Source: JAZDFC01 sp043808235 (lineage in GTDB: Bacteria; Bacteroidota; Ignavibacteria; Ignavibacteriales; Melioribacteraceae). Taken from it: a DNA stretch of 64,000 bases. Below, one piece after another: positions 18,826 to 27,795 of this stretch. How positions within the stretch are numbered: the first letter of the stretch is position 1; each line of letters starts with the position of its first letter. The DNA lies in the NCBI GenBank assembly GCA_043808235.1, contig JAZDFC010000084.1, forward strand, positions 107,203 to 171,202, in the 5' to 3' direction. Under the pieces are notes generated by a model that had not been told where the DNA came from, did no database searches, and saw only the letters and a program-made list of their open reading frames with translations. The position numbers and the translations under genes are program-made.

Positions 18826-20782
18826 ATCCGGCTCCGATTTTATTCAACTGCGATAATCTCAACAACCATGAAACAAGATTTTCTGCGGCGCGGTAATTTT
18901 CGAAACTTTCGGGCAGTCGTCTGTTATCAATATATTCGTTGTACAGCCACGGATCTCCGATTGCGACGACTGCGCCTTTCCCGTATTTGCAAAATGCTAT
19001 CGCCGCCTCGTTGTCTTTTTTCAAAATGATGTATTGCGGTTTTTCAACTGTGATTGTGGAGATTTCTTTCATGTAGATTTTTTCAAGTCCGTAAAAAAAT
19101 GGATGAAATGGAAGTTTAGTGAAAGCGCCCATCTCGTAATTTTTGCCTTCAACTCTATTCAGACTTACTTCGTTAAAATGAAATCCGAATTGTGAAGCGA
19201 GTTTATTCAAATGTTCGAACTCGCAATTGCCTGCATCGTTTGCCATCAACAGCAGTGTACCTCCGTTCGATACCCACTTCGTAATTTCTTCGATTGAATT
19301 ATCATCGATGTATTTCGGTTCGGGATTTTCTTTTGGCGTATCGGGATCGACAATAATATAAACAGACGCACCGCCAAGATTTTCTTTAGTTGGTGTATCA
19401 ATCAATTCTGAAACTTTCGCGCCGTTCTTTTTAAATATCTCTCCTAATTCATAAAAGCCGGAATTGGTTGTATCATCCCAAATGTAATGATACCGTTCAA
19501 CCGTTCCTACTTTTGTTGTACGGCGTTCATTGTTAAAATAATTATCGAGAACAACTTTCGTGCATTTGAAATCAGCAGTAGCTTTTTCCAGTTCTAATGC
19601 TGCAAGAATAAACGGACCAAATCCTTTAAAATCATTTTTGCGCTGCGGCTCGCTAATATAATATTCATAAGTACCGTCGCGGTACGGGTCGCCGCCAAGC
19701 CCGGCGCCACGGCATGTTCCGAATAAATCATAAAAACCATCTTTGTCAATTCGGACAAATTCATTTAGCGCACCTTCGAACGATATTTTAGCTTCATCAA
19801 TAAAATTTTCGGGAAGATATCCCATGTTATATCCGCGCGCAAAGGCATATGCAAACATCAACGTGGCTGATGCTTCGGTATAATTTCCTTCGCGGTTTCC
19901 CTGGTCGAGAACCTGCCGCCACACTTTCCTTTCGGGATCTCGGAATTTCAATAATGCTTCGCAAGTTGTTTTCAAAATTTCTATTAACTTATTTCTGTCT
20001 TTGTGATCTTTCGGTATATAATCGAGCACGTCAACAATCGCCATTAAATACCAGCCCATCGCGCGTCCCCAAAAATGCGGCGACAAACCCGTTTCGGGAT
20101 TCGCCCATTTCTGCTGCTTACTTTCATCCCAAGCGTGATACAATAGTCCCGTTTTGAGGTCGTATGTGTGTTCATAAATTAATAGGAACTGATGTGTGAT
20201 ATCGTCGAAATCTTTCGCATCGCCAAACAGCTTTGTATACTCTGCATAAAATGGTTCACCCATATAAAGCCCGTCGAGCCACATTTGATTCGGATATCGT
20301 TTCTTGTGCCAGAATCCGTTACCCGGTGTGCGGGGTTGCTCACCCAATTGCTTGCGTAGCGTGTCGGCTGCAATTTTGTATTTTTCTTCGCCTGTAATTT
20401 GATAAAGATATAAAATAGCCTTGCCGGGATTTATGTTGTCGATGTTGTAATCTAAAAATTTGTATGTCGCAATGTTTCCTTTCTCGTCAATGAAACAATC
20501 GAGATTCTGTTTTACGTAATCATAATATTTTTCATTGCCGGTGTACTGATACATTTTATAAAGCGCGCTGAGCATCAATCCTTGTTCATAATCCCATTTT
20601 TGAATATGAGTAACTGTATCGTAAGTAATAACTCCGCCGGGATTTTTTGCAATGAACGAATCCGCTGCTTTGATCGACCATGCAACAGGTTTGTCGGACT
20701 TCTCCTGCGAGAAGACATTTCCAGCGCAAATAAAAATCGTAATAGAAAAAAGTACCGCGGATGAAAAATATTTCTTAATCAT
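18815..20782 (-). CDS. Glycoside hydrolase family 105 unsaturated galacturonyl/rhamnogalacturonyl hydrolase with extra C-terminal domain
   Basis: 655 residues: signal peptide (ends NVFSQ), then a GH88/GH105 alpha-barrel with KWDYEQGLMLSALYKMYQ, MWLDGLYMGEPFYAEYTKLF, SPHFWGRAMGWYLMAIVDVL and ACRGAG-like GTCRGAGLGG. Such enzymes hydrate the 4,5-unsaturated uronate end left by lyases, giving material for KduI/KduD. Residues from about 410 on form a second domain with YIIVDPDTPKENPEPKYID and GGTLLLMANDAG, resembling the DUF4350-type domain often attached to GH105. Fully within the enzyme operon, 33 bp after PL1. Confidence 0.92.
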   Translation of the reverse strand: MIKKYFSSAVLFSITIFICAGNVFSQEKSDKPVAWSIKAADSFIAKNPGGVITYDTVTHIQKWDYEQGLMLSALYKMYQYTGNEKYYDYVKQNLDCFIDEKGNIATYKFLDYNIDNINPGKAILYLYQITGEEKYKIAADTLRKQLGEQPRTPGNGFWHKKRYPNQMWLDGLYMGEPFYAEYTKLFGDAKDFDDITHQFLLIYEHTYDLKTGLLYHAWDESKQQKWANPETGLSPHFWGRAMGWYLMAIVDVLDYIPKDHKDRNKLIEILKTTCEALLKFRDPERKVWRQVLDQGNREGNYTEASATLMFAYAFARGYNMGYLPENFIDEAKISFEGALNEFVRIDKDGFYDLFGTCRGAGLGGDPYRDGTYEYYISEPQRKNDFKGFGPFILAALELEKATADFKCTKVVLDNYFNNERRTTKVGTVERYHYIWDDTTNSGFYELGEIFKKNGAKVSELIDTPTKENLGGASVYIIVDPDTPKENPEPKYIDDNSIEEITKWVSNGGTLLLMANDAGNCEFEHLNKLASQFGFHFNEVSLNRVEGKNYEMGAFTKLPFHPFFYGLEKIYMKEISTITVEKPQYIILKKDNEAAIAFCKYGKGAVVAIGDPWLYNEYIDNRRLPESFENYRAAENLVSWLLRLSQLNKIGAGYDK

Positions 20783-20815
20783 TTTGTTCTCGCTTCTGTT
20801 TGCAAAATTTTGATG

Positions 20816-22171
20816 CTATTTATTCAAAACAAGTTCATTGATGTATTCTTCTATCATCGTATATCCCGATTCCGAAATTTGGGCTCTGTCGCCGTCATAA
20901 TCCGGATTGAGATTGTGTTTTGTTTCCCACTCGTCCGGCATGCCATCGTGGTCGGAATCTTTCTGTGCCGGCAATGATTTTAGTTCGGTCCATCCGCCGA
21001 CATCCTCCTGCGAATCGATGATTCCTGTACCGCCGCCTTTCCAAATTTTACCAAACCTTGCCGTACCGTTTTTTACTTCATCAATAATTCTTGAATCAAC
21101 TGCGTCGCGCATTGGCAACGAGGCGCCGGCTGAAAGTAATACTGAATTGAATGCCTCTTCCGGGGTCTGCATATTAATTTCATCGACTACAAAAGGCGCA
21201 GAAAACTTTTTCTTCTTTTGAATTTCGGTGTATCCGCCTTCCACGCCGCTCCAATTGTCTGAAGTTACTTTTGGCGAACCGAATACAAAATTTCCTTCGA
21301 GGTAGAAATTGCCAAGCGAATCGAACGGTTCAAGAATTCTTTCTTTAAGCGAATCCAAAGTTGCGGGTCCGTATTTATAATAATTGAACCTGATGTTGTG
21401 GTTTCCCGCTTCGCCGCCGTATGAGCTTTTAAATCCCCAATTGTATATTACGTTATTTACAAAATCGACGATTTCTTTTTCAGGCTGTTTATGATAACGG
21501 CTTCCGCAGAAACGCGGGTTGCGGCTTGTGTTGTGCGCAAGCAGGTTATGATGAAACGTGACTTTCTTTCCGCCCCAAATTCCGCCGTAACCGTGATCTC
21601 CTTTTTTATGGTATGAGTGGTCGAGGCTTTCGCTGATTATGCACCATTGCACTGTTGATGTTTCGTTATTATAAAACGACAAACATTCATCGATGCCCCA
21701 GCTTGCAGAGCAATGGTCGACAATAATATTTTTCTTCCCGGCAATTGAACTAAACGCGTCATCTTGAATTTTGTTTACATCGCCAAGTCGAAAACGGAGA
21801 TAACGAATAATCACATTATTGGCGTTAACGATTACAGGATAACCGCGGACACAAATGCCATCGCCGGGTGCGGTTTGTCCGGCAATTGTGATGTTGTCGT
21901 TTTTAATCTCGAGGTTTGATTCAAGAGTTATATTGCCCGATATACGAAAAACAATTATCCGCGCTCCATCCTTTTCAACCGCCTCGCGTAAACTGCCGGA
22001 ACCCGAATCATTCAGGTTAGTAACTTTGATTACCACCCCGCCGCGTCCACCAGATGTAAATTTTCCAAATCCCTCAGCGCCGGGAAAAGCAAGCTGCTGA
22101 GCAATTATTTCCGTGTACAAAATTGCTATAGCAATTAAAGTTAATGCAATTGTTTTGTGATCGTATCTCAT
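20816..22171 (-). CDS. Secreted pectate lyase, PL1 family, with C-terminal calcium-binding-type segment
   Basis: 451 residues with a signal peptide ending TEIIAQQ. PL1 features: FPGAEGFGKFTSGGRGG, GSGSLREAVEKDGARIIVF, DHCSASWGIDECLS and HHNLLAHNTSRNPRF, which carries the Arg used for proton abstraction in this family. The C-terminal part has DSDHDGMPDEWETKHNLNP, a thrombospondin-3/EF-hand-like Asp-rich loop common in Bacteroidota PL1 enzymes. It cuts de-esterified homogalacturonan. The ATG directly follows the TAG stop of the DUF4861-like gene with no spacer. Confidence 0.93.
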   Translation of the reverse strand: MRYDHKTIALTLIAIAILYTEIIAQQLAFPGAEGFGKFTSGGRGGVVIKVTNLNDSGSGSLREAVEKDGARIIVFRISGNITLESNLEIKNDNITIAGQTAPGDGICVRGYPVIVNANNVIIRYLRFRLGDVNKIQDDAFSSIAGKKNIIVDHCSASWGIDECLSFYNNETSTVQWCIISESLDHSYHKKGDHGYGGIWGGKKVTFHHNLLAHNTSRNPRFCGSRYHKQPEKEIVDFVNNVIYNWGFKSSYGGEAGNHNIRFNYYKYGPATLDSLKERILEPFDSLGNFYLEGNFVFGSPKVTSDNWSGVEGGYTEIQKKKKFSAPFVVDEINMQTPEEAFNSVLLSAGASLPMRDAVDSRIIDEVKNGTARFGKIWKGGGTGIIDSQEDVGGWTELKSLPAQKDSDHDGMPDEWETKHNLNPDYDGDRAQISESGYTMIEEYINELVLNK

Positions 22172-23455
22172 CTAATTTTCGAAACCAACTTTAATTGGAT
22201 TGTTTAACTTCTCAACAACATCGTTGAGGTATCCTACGAATTCATCTTTACTTTTAATTCCGTTCAATTCGCTTTGCCATACAGCGCCGAAATAATATTC
22301 CAATTTTCCGTTATCCGGTTTGAGTGTTACATAATAATTCAACGCGTCTTCAGCCTGTTCAATTAGAAATAATTTATTATAAAAAACCACAATCCCTAAA
22401 TCGTCACCGGATAAACTTTGCTTACCGTACAACGCTATGTAACTCCATCCTTCTTTCGAATCATTGCTCGATGAAACAAATTCTGTGTTGTCGTGTTTCG
22501 GTATTCCGGTGCAGATGTTACCCGGTTCACCGGTTATTTTTAGATTCACTTTTGAGAGTCTGCTGCCAGCGGTTATTGATAAGTTAGAACAAAGATTATA
22601 TTTCTTTCCATCAACTTCCCATCCGAAATAATTTGTTTTTATCGAGGAATATAGCGGACCATTTTCTTCAACCGAACAAATTACACTGTCGGTTTTGCTA
22701 ACAAAATTATTTTTTTCATCAAGCCTAATTGCTATTGAACCGAGTCCGAGTGATTCGCCGACTTTGAAAATATCCATTCCCCAATCACTCATTTTCGTGT
22801 ATGATTCTTTGCTGTCGGAAACCAAATCATTTATTCCGACTGATTGAAGAACCATTGTATCAACTTTCTTTCCGAAGATATCGTTTTTGTTTCGCGAATC
22901 TAAATAGAAACGAAAACCTACTTTGTCGGATTCCCATGCGGGACCTTCGGTTTTATAAAGCGCATTGTGAGCGAAATGATTTTGAGGAATTTTTGTTTTC
23001 GTTACAGCTTGAAATTCACCTCCGGTATAATATCCATCGACTAAATTGTAATTTACTTTTTCATACAATACACATTGAGTTCGCTTTTTATAATTATGGG
23101 CGCTTTCGCCTTTTGTGTTATAATATATATTTATTTCTTTTGACTCACGGGGTTTAATATTTTTCGTAATGACAACAGCATCCGCACTGCCATCTTCGTC
23201 TTTATCAATAGCCTGCGATGGGATTTCATCTTGCTCGCTATAAACAACAAAATGCTTTTCATTAAAATCAGGATAACTTTGTTTCAATTTTTTCAAACAT
23301 AAGAACACAGACTCATCGCCTCTGAATAAATTCGTTTCGTTAGCGAGTTTGATGGTAATTGTTTTTTCCCAGTTAGAAAGAAGCCCTTGCTGAGAATAGA
23401 TTGCAGAGGCAAGAAATAAAAAACACATGCTGAATGAAAAAATATTTTTTAACAT
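22172..23455 (-). CDS. Secreted DUF4861-like protein, first gene of the pectinase operon
   Basis: About 427 residues after choosing ATG 23455 (MLKNIFSFSMCFLF), which has GAGGAAAATT directly upstream; the frame extends 10 codons further without support. Signal peptide ends IYSQQ. The body is beta-rich (KTITIKLANETNLFRGDESV, YYTGGEFQAVTKTKIPQNHF, PAWESDKVGFRFYLDSRNKND) and resembles the DUF4861 family, which is common in pectin loci of Bacteroidota. The activity of this protein cannot be read from sequence. A LacI-type site lies 41 bp upstream. Confidence 0.75.
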   Translation of the reverse strand: MLKNIFSFSMCFLFLASAIYSQQGLLSNWEKTITIKLANETNLFRGDESVFLCLKKLKQSYPDFNEKHFVVYSEQDEIPSQAIDKDEDGSADAVVITKNIKPRESKEINIYYNTKGESAHNYKKRTQCVLYEKVNYNLVDGYYTGGEFQAVTKTKIPQNHFAHNALYKTEGPAWESDKVGFRFYLDSRNKNDIFGKKVDTMVLQSVGINDLVSDSKESYTKMSDWGMDIFKVGESLGLGSIAIRLDEKNNFVSKTDSVICSVEENGPLYSSIKTNYFGWEVDGKKYNLCSNLSITAGSRLSKVNLKITGEPGNICTGIPKHDNTEFVSSSNDSKEGWSYIALYGKQSLSGDDLGIVVFYNKLFLIEQAEDALNYYVTLKPDNGKLEYYFGAVWQSELNGIKSKDEFVGYLNDVVEKLNNPIKVGFEN

Positions 23456-23495
23456 AATTTTCCTCAAATAGAATTTCAAATTCATCAGTTGTCAC

Positions 23496-23507
23496 TTAAC
23501 CGTTTAC
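23496..23507. promoter_or_regulatory. Candidate LacI-type operator before the pectinase operon
   Basis: TTAACCGTTTAC, with central CG, preceded on the minus strand by TTTTTTA. It fits the pattern TT-T/A-A-N-CG-N-TTAC shared with the sites at 14226, 14238 and, in reverse, 40598. It sits 41 bp upstream of the first enzyme gene and about 100 bp downstream of the regulator's stop codon. Confidence 0.6.
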
Positions 23508-23605
23508 TAAAAAAGAGAAAAATTTTTTGAGCTAATACCGTCTATTATAAATAGAAAATAAAAGCAAAAATCTTATGTTACGAATTACATGTATCGTTCT
23601 CTTCA

Positions 23606-24637
23606 TCATCCTTTATAATATTTAATGCAAGTTTCTCTCAGAATTAATTCCGTATCCACCACAACGTGTTGCGGCTCGAAGTCCTCTTTATTTCCAATAT
23701 TATTTAAAAGCATTTCCATTGATTTAACTGCAAGATCGTTTGTTGGCTGGTTAACGCAGCTTAATGCCGGCGTAAGCAGGCTTTGAACATGGTCGTATCC
23801 AAAACAGAATAAATCAATATCATTTGGAATTCTGATACCGACTTCTCCGGCAGCATTGTAAATACCGAGCGCCACCGGGAAAGTAACTGCAAAAATTAAA
23901 TCGGGGAGATTATTTTCCCTGTACAGTTTCATAAATGAATCATAACCACTTTGTTCGCTGAATCCGCCTTCGATAATCCAATCAGGATTAATTTCGATAC
24001 CGTTATTAATCAACGCGTTTTTATATCCGATTAGTCTCTCGCGACCAATGTTAATATGTGTGTTGCCGGAAAAATGTCCTATCTTCCTGTAACCAAGATT
24101 GATTGCATGCTGCAACATTTTATAAGCGCCGCCACGGTCATCAACCGTAACAGTATTAATATTTTGCATATCGGGAGTTCTATCAACAAATACCATCGGC
24201 ACTCCGCGGCTTCTTACCAACTCATAGATATCATAATTATTTGTCTGCTGCGAAATTGAAACCAATATCCCGTCAACTTTCATCGAAAGTAATGTTTGAA
24301 CGTGTTTCTTTTCCCGCTCGGCATTTTCTTGCGATACGGTAAGAATGATTTCGTAATTGTGTTCGAACGCGAAATTGTAAATATTCTCAATCATCGAGCT
24401 GAAAAAATGATGCGCAATTTTCGGTACAACTACGCCTATCATATTTGATCTGCGCGAAGAAAGATTCCTTGCCATAAAGTTTGGAGTATACCCCAGTTCT
24501 TCTGCAACTATTTTTATACGTTTGATTGTATCGATGGAAATATCCGGGTGATTACGTAACGCTTTCGAAACAGTCACAGTTGATACATTGAGTCGTTTGG
24601 CAATATCGCTAAGTGTAATTGATTTGTTTTTCATCAT
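23606..24637 (-). CDS. LacI-family transcriptional regulator of the uronate/pectin locus
   Basis: 343 residues. The N-terminal helix-turn-helix and hinge are clear (ITLSDIAKRLNVSTVTVSKALRNHP, ELGYTPNFMARNLSSRRSNMIGVV), followed by a periplasmic-binding-protein-like ligand domain (VPMVFVDRTPD, IGHFSGNTHINIGRERLIGY, DLFCFGYDHVQSLLTPALSC). It lies between the sugar-acid block and the enzyme block, both in the same direction. The likely ligand is a uronate intermediate such as KDG or galacturonate (inference from context). Either of two adjacent ATGs (24637 or 24634) may be used. Confidence 0.92.
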   Translation of the reverse strand: MMKNKSITLSDIAKRLNVSTVTVSKALRNHPDISIDTIKRIKIVAEELGYTPNFMARNLSSRRSNMIGVVVPKIAHHFFSSMIENIYNFAFEHNYEIILTVSQENAEREKKHVQTLLSMKVDGILVSISQQTNNYDIYELVRSRGVPMVFVDRTPDMQNINTVTVDDRGGAYKMLQHAINLGYRKIGHFSGNTHINIGRERLIGYKNALINNGIEINPDWIIEGGFSEQSGYDSFMKLYRENNLPDLIFAVTFPVALGIYNAAGEVGIRIPNDIDLFCFGYDHVQSLLTPALSCVNQPTNDLAVKSMEMLLNNIGNKEDFEPQHVVVDTELILRETCIKYYKG

Positions 24638-24692
24638 TATCCTTAATTAAAACAACACAACAATTAATTTATTTACTTAAAATATGTACAAA

Positions 24693-25454
24693 CTACCTTC
24701 CCATCCAACCGCCGTCAACGGTAACAACACTACCATTCAGATAATTGGATGCATCCGAACATAAGAAAACTACGGTTCCCATCAAATCTTCGGGCGTTCC
24801 CCATCTTCCTGCAGGAATTCTATCGAGTATCGATTTATTTCTGATAGGATCTTCCCGCAGAGCTTTTGTATTTGCCGTTGCGATGTAACCCGGTGCAATA
24901 GCATTAATAGTTACTCCTTTCGAAGCCCATTCATTTGCGAATGACATTGTTAATTGTTTGATCCCTCCTTTCGAAGAAGCATATCCCGGGACAGTAATCC
25001 CTCCCTGGAAAGAAAGAAGCGATGCAATGAAAACAATTTTCCCGTAACCGCGTTCAACCATGTCTTTCCCTATTTCGCGGGTAAGAATGAATTGTGCAGT
25101 AAGATTTATCTCAATCACTTTGTCCCAGTATTCATCGGGATGTTCGGCGATTGGTTTGCGTAAAATTGTACCTGCATTGTTCACGAGAATATCAATCGCC
25201 GGGAAATCCGCTTTTACATTTTTAATAAACTCATACAGACTTTCGCGGTTCGAAAAATCACTCACATATGATTTGAATTTCCTACCCGCGCCGGTAATCA
25301 TTTTTTCTGTTTCGGAAAAATCGTTAACGTAAGATACACCGATGATATTCGCGCCTGCTTCAGCAAGGGCAAGCGCATAATATTGCCCGATACCTTGATT
25401 GGAACCTGTTACAATAGCAGTTCTACCATTGAGTTTAAATTTATCAATTATCAT
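24693..25454 (-). CDS. kduD: 2-dehydro-3-deoxy-D-gluconate 5-dehydrogenase (SDR family)
   Basis: 253-residue short-chain dehydrogenase with the NAD(P) loop TGSNQGIGQYYA, NNAG (ILVNNAGTIL), catalytic Ser/Tyr/Lys in IASLLSFQG and YASSKGG, and the KduD-typical tail SVVTVDGGWMGR. It reduces 2,5-diketo-3-deoxygluconate to KDG after KduI, completing breakdown of unsaturated galacturonate. Good ribosome binding site AAAGGAAA. Co-directional with exuT and kduI. Confidence 0.92.
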   Translation of the reverse strand: MIIDKFKLNGRTAIVTGSNQGIGQYYALALAEAGANIIGVSYVNDFSETEKMITGAGRKFKSYVSDFSNRESLYEFIKNVKADFPAIDILVNNAGTILRKPIAEHPDEYWDKVIEINLTAQFILTREIGKDMVERGYGKIVFIASLLSFQGGITVPGYASSKGGIKQLTMSFANEWASKGVTINAIAPGYIATANTKALREDPIRNKSILDRIPAGRWGTPEDLMGTVVFLCSDASNYLNGSVVTVDGGWMGR

Positions 25455-25497
25455 AATCTACTTTCCTTTTCTAATAAATTTAGAAATCATTTTACGA

Positions 25498-26778
25498 CTA
25501 ATCGATTTTTGCCGATTCAAGTTTTGGAACAAGTATATGCATAATTAAGAGTGCAATTAGGTATACAACTCCCGCTATTGCAAACATTATTTCATAACTT
25601 CCTGTGTTTTGTTTCAACCATCCCGCACCGAGATTCATAAAGAATCCCCCCATAGCTCCGGCAAAACCTCCAATTCCAACAACCGAACCAACAGCTTTAC
25701 GCGGAAACATATCGGAAGTTGTAGTAAAAATATTTGCCGAGAAACCTTGATGAGCTGCTGCTGCAATGCCGATTAAAAATACAGCCACCCATTCACCGGT
25801 AACATGCGGTGCGACGGCAACAGGAAGAATTAAAAGAGCGCAAACAAGCATAGCCGTTTTTCGAGCGCCGTTAACAGTCCAATTGCGTTTAAGCAAAAAC
25901 GAACTAAACCATCCTCCTGCAACAGAACCAACATCCGCAAGAAGATAAACGGTAATCATTGGTAATCCGATGGTGGCAAGGTTAACTCCAAATCGATCAT
26001 TCATAAATAACGGGAACCAGAAAAGATAAAACCACCAAATAGCATCTGTTAAAAATTTTCCTGAAGCAAATGCCCACGTCTGTTTAAAAGATAAAAGTCG
26101 CAGCCATGGAATTTTTGTGGGAGTATCAGGGGGATCACTTTCAATATGTGCTAACTCAGTCTTTGATAATTTTGGATGCTCTGCAGGTCTGCGATAGACC
26201 GGTAACCAAAATACCAGCCAAACTAATCCGGCTAAACCTGTAATTATAAATGCAGCCTGCCAGCCCCAGTTAAGAGCAATCCAGGGCACAACCAATGGGG
26301 CAATGATTGCGCCGACATTTGAACCCGCATTAAATATTCCCGTAGCCAAAGCCCGCTCTTTCTTTGGGAACCATTCCGCTATTGTTTTAATGGCTGCAGG
26401 AAAGTTTCCAGATTCTCCAATTCCCAAACCAAATCTTGCAAGACCGAACCCAAAAGCAGTGCGAACCAATGCATGAGCGGCTGCCGCAAGCGACCATATA
26501 CTTAAATAAACGCTGTACCCGATTCGAGTACCTACGCGATCAATAAACCATCCGGCAAAAATAAATCCGATTGCATAAGCTAGAGTAAATGCTGCGCTGA
26601 TGTAGCCGTACTCTTGATCAGTCCAACCTATTTCGGTTCTGAGCGTGGGCGCAAGAACACCGAGTACCGCTCTATCAACATAGTTAATTGTTGTCGCAAA
26701 AAATAAAAGCGCACAAATTACCCAGCGGTAATTACCGATTTTCTTTTTAATCTCAACAGGATCATTTTCTTGATACAT
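25498..26778 (-). CDS. exuT: Hexuronate transporter, major facilitator superfamily
   Basis: 426 residues, about 12 membrane helices, ExuT/GudP type: WVICALLFFATTINYVDRAV, GIGESGNFPAAIKTIAEWFP and LATGIFNAGSNVGAIIAP are signatures of this subfamily. It should import galacturonate or glucuronate by proton symport across the inner membrane. AAGGAA ribosome binding site; a weak LacI-type site lies 43 bp upstream, at 26821. Confidence 0.92.
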   Translation of the reverse strand: MYQENDPVEIKKKIGNYRWVICALLFFATTINYVDRAVLGVLAPTLRTEIGWTDQEYGYISAAFTLAYAIGFIFAGWFIDRVGTRIGYSVYLSIWSLAAAAHALVRTAFGFGLARFGLGIGESGNFPAAIKTIAEWFPKKERALATGIFNAGSNVGAIIAPLVVPWIALNWGWQAAFIITGLAGLVWLVFWLPVYRRPAEHPKLSKTELAHIESDPPDTPTKIPWLRLLSFKQTWAFASGKFLTDAIWWFYLFWFPLFMNDRFGVNLATIGLPMITVYLLADVGSVAGGWFSSFLLKRNWTVNGARKTAMLVCALLILPVAVAPHVTGEWVAVFLIGIAAAAHQGFSANIFTTTSDMFPRKAVGSVVGIGGFAGAMGGFFMNLGAGWLKQNTGSYEIMFAIAGVVYLIALLIMHILVPKLESAKID

Positions 26779-26820
26779 TCTGTGTTCCTTATTTTATATG
26801 ATTATTACATTCCAAAATAA

Positions 26821-26832
26821 GTTACCGATTAA
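26821..26832. promoter_or_regulatory. Candidate LacI-type operator before exuT (weaker match)
   Basis: GTTACCGATTAA; on the minus strand ACTTAATCGGTAACTTA, very like ACTTAATCGATTACTTT before uxaC. One position departs from the shared pattern. Spacing to the start codon (43 bp) matches that of the site before the pectinase operon (41 bp). Confidence 0.45.
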
Positions 26833-26858
26833 GTTCATCGGCAAAATTTTTTGAGAGA

Positions 26859-27692
26859 TTATTTCATCTCCCTCATCGGTATCCAATCCATATCATCGAA
26901 TTCCTGGTTCTCGCCGCCCATAGCCCAGATGAACGAATAAGCTTGCGTACCGCATCCTGAATGCAGCGACCAGCTTGTTGATAGCACTGCTTGCCTGTCT
27001 CGAATAATAACGTGACGTGTTTCCGAAGGTTCGCCGAGCATGTGAACAACGAACGCATCCGGTTTTAAATTGAAATACATGTAAACCTCCGACCTTCGCT
27101 GATGCGTATGAGCGGGCATTGTATTCCAAACACTTCCTGTTTCAAGTTCAGTTAATCCCATGGCAACCTGGCATGTCTGCAAAATATCGGGATGAATGTA
27201 CTGGTTGATTGTTCGTTTGTTTGAATCCTCAACCGAACCGAGTTGGCGGTGAATTGCGTCTTCGTACTTTATATGTTTTGTTGGATACTCTTTATGTGCG
27301 GGATAGCTTACAAAATAGAAGTTTGCAGGCTTATCGGCATTTTCACTTTTAAATTCAATTCTCTTCGATCCGCGACCGATGTACAACGCATCGCGGTAAT
27401 TCATTTCGTATTCGGTACCGTCGATAATGATCGTTCCTTTGTCACCGATGTTTATCAATCCGATTTCTCGACGCTGACAAAAATATTCCGCTGCCATTTC
27501 TTTTTTCGATGCTTCGAGTTTGAGAATTTGTTCGGCAGGAACAGCCGAGCCGGTAATAGATCGATCCACATCCGAGTAAATCATCGGGATTGAATTCGGG
27601 ACGAACAATGATTCGATCAAAAACGAATCTCGTAGTTCACGGGTTGATAATTTTTTAAACCCGTTTTTATCGGGTGAATATCGTACTTCCAT
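26859..27692 (-). CDS. kduI: 5-dehydro-4-deoxy-D-glucuronate isomerase
   Basis: 277 residues, full family length. KduI motifs: VRYSPDKNGFKKLSTRELR at the start, KKEMAAEYFCQRREIGLIN, and the zinc-binding cupin segment NTMPAHTHQRRSEVYMYF, followed by DRQAVLSTSWSLHSGCGTQ. It converts 4-deoxy-5-keto-uronate from lyase/GH105 products to diketo-deoxygluconate for KduD. Strong AGAGG ribosome binding site. Confidence 0.96.
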   Translation of the reverse strand: MEVRYSPDKNGFKKLSTRELRDSFLIESLFVPNSIPMIYSDVDRSITGSAVPAEQILKLEASKKEMAAEYFCQRREIGLINIGDKGTIIIDGTEYEMNYRDALYIGRGSKRIEFKSENADKPANFYFVSYPAHKEYPTKHIKYEDAIHRQLGSVEDSNKRTINQYIHPDILQTCQVAMGLTELETGSVWNTMPAHTHQRRSEVYMYFNLKPDAFVVHMLGEPSETRHVIIRDRQAVLSTSWSLHSGCGTQAYSFIWAMGGENQEFDDMDWIPMREMK

Positions 27693-27707
27693 CTTTACCT
27701 CTTTAAG

Positions 27708-27792
27708 AATAGAACGCGGATTTTTATGATCTTTTATGATTTGTTAAGATCATAATTAGTCATAATCATCATAGCGATCCGCGTTCCATTAA
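27708..27792. repeat. Dispersed inverted-end repeat between tkt and kduI (family A)
   Basis: Left end AATAGAACGCGGAT and right end ATCCGCGTTCCATTAA are inverted repeats; between them lie TTATGAT/ATCATAA runs that can fold back. The right end stops 4 bp before the tkt stop codon. Copies at 2308-2382 and 32751-32833 share both ends and the interior. Confidence 0.85.
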
Positions 27793-27795
27793 TTT

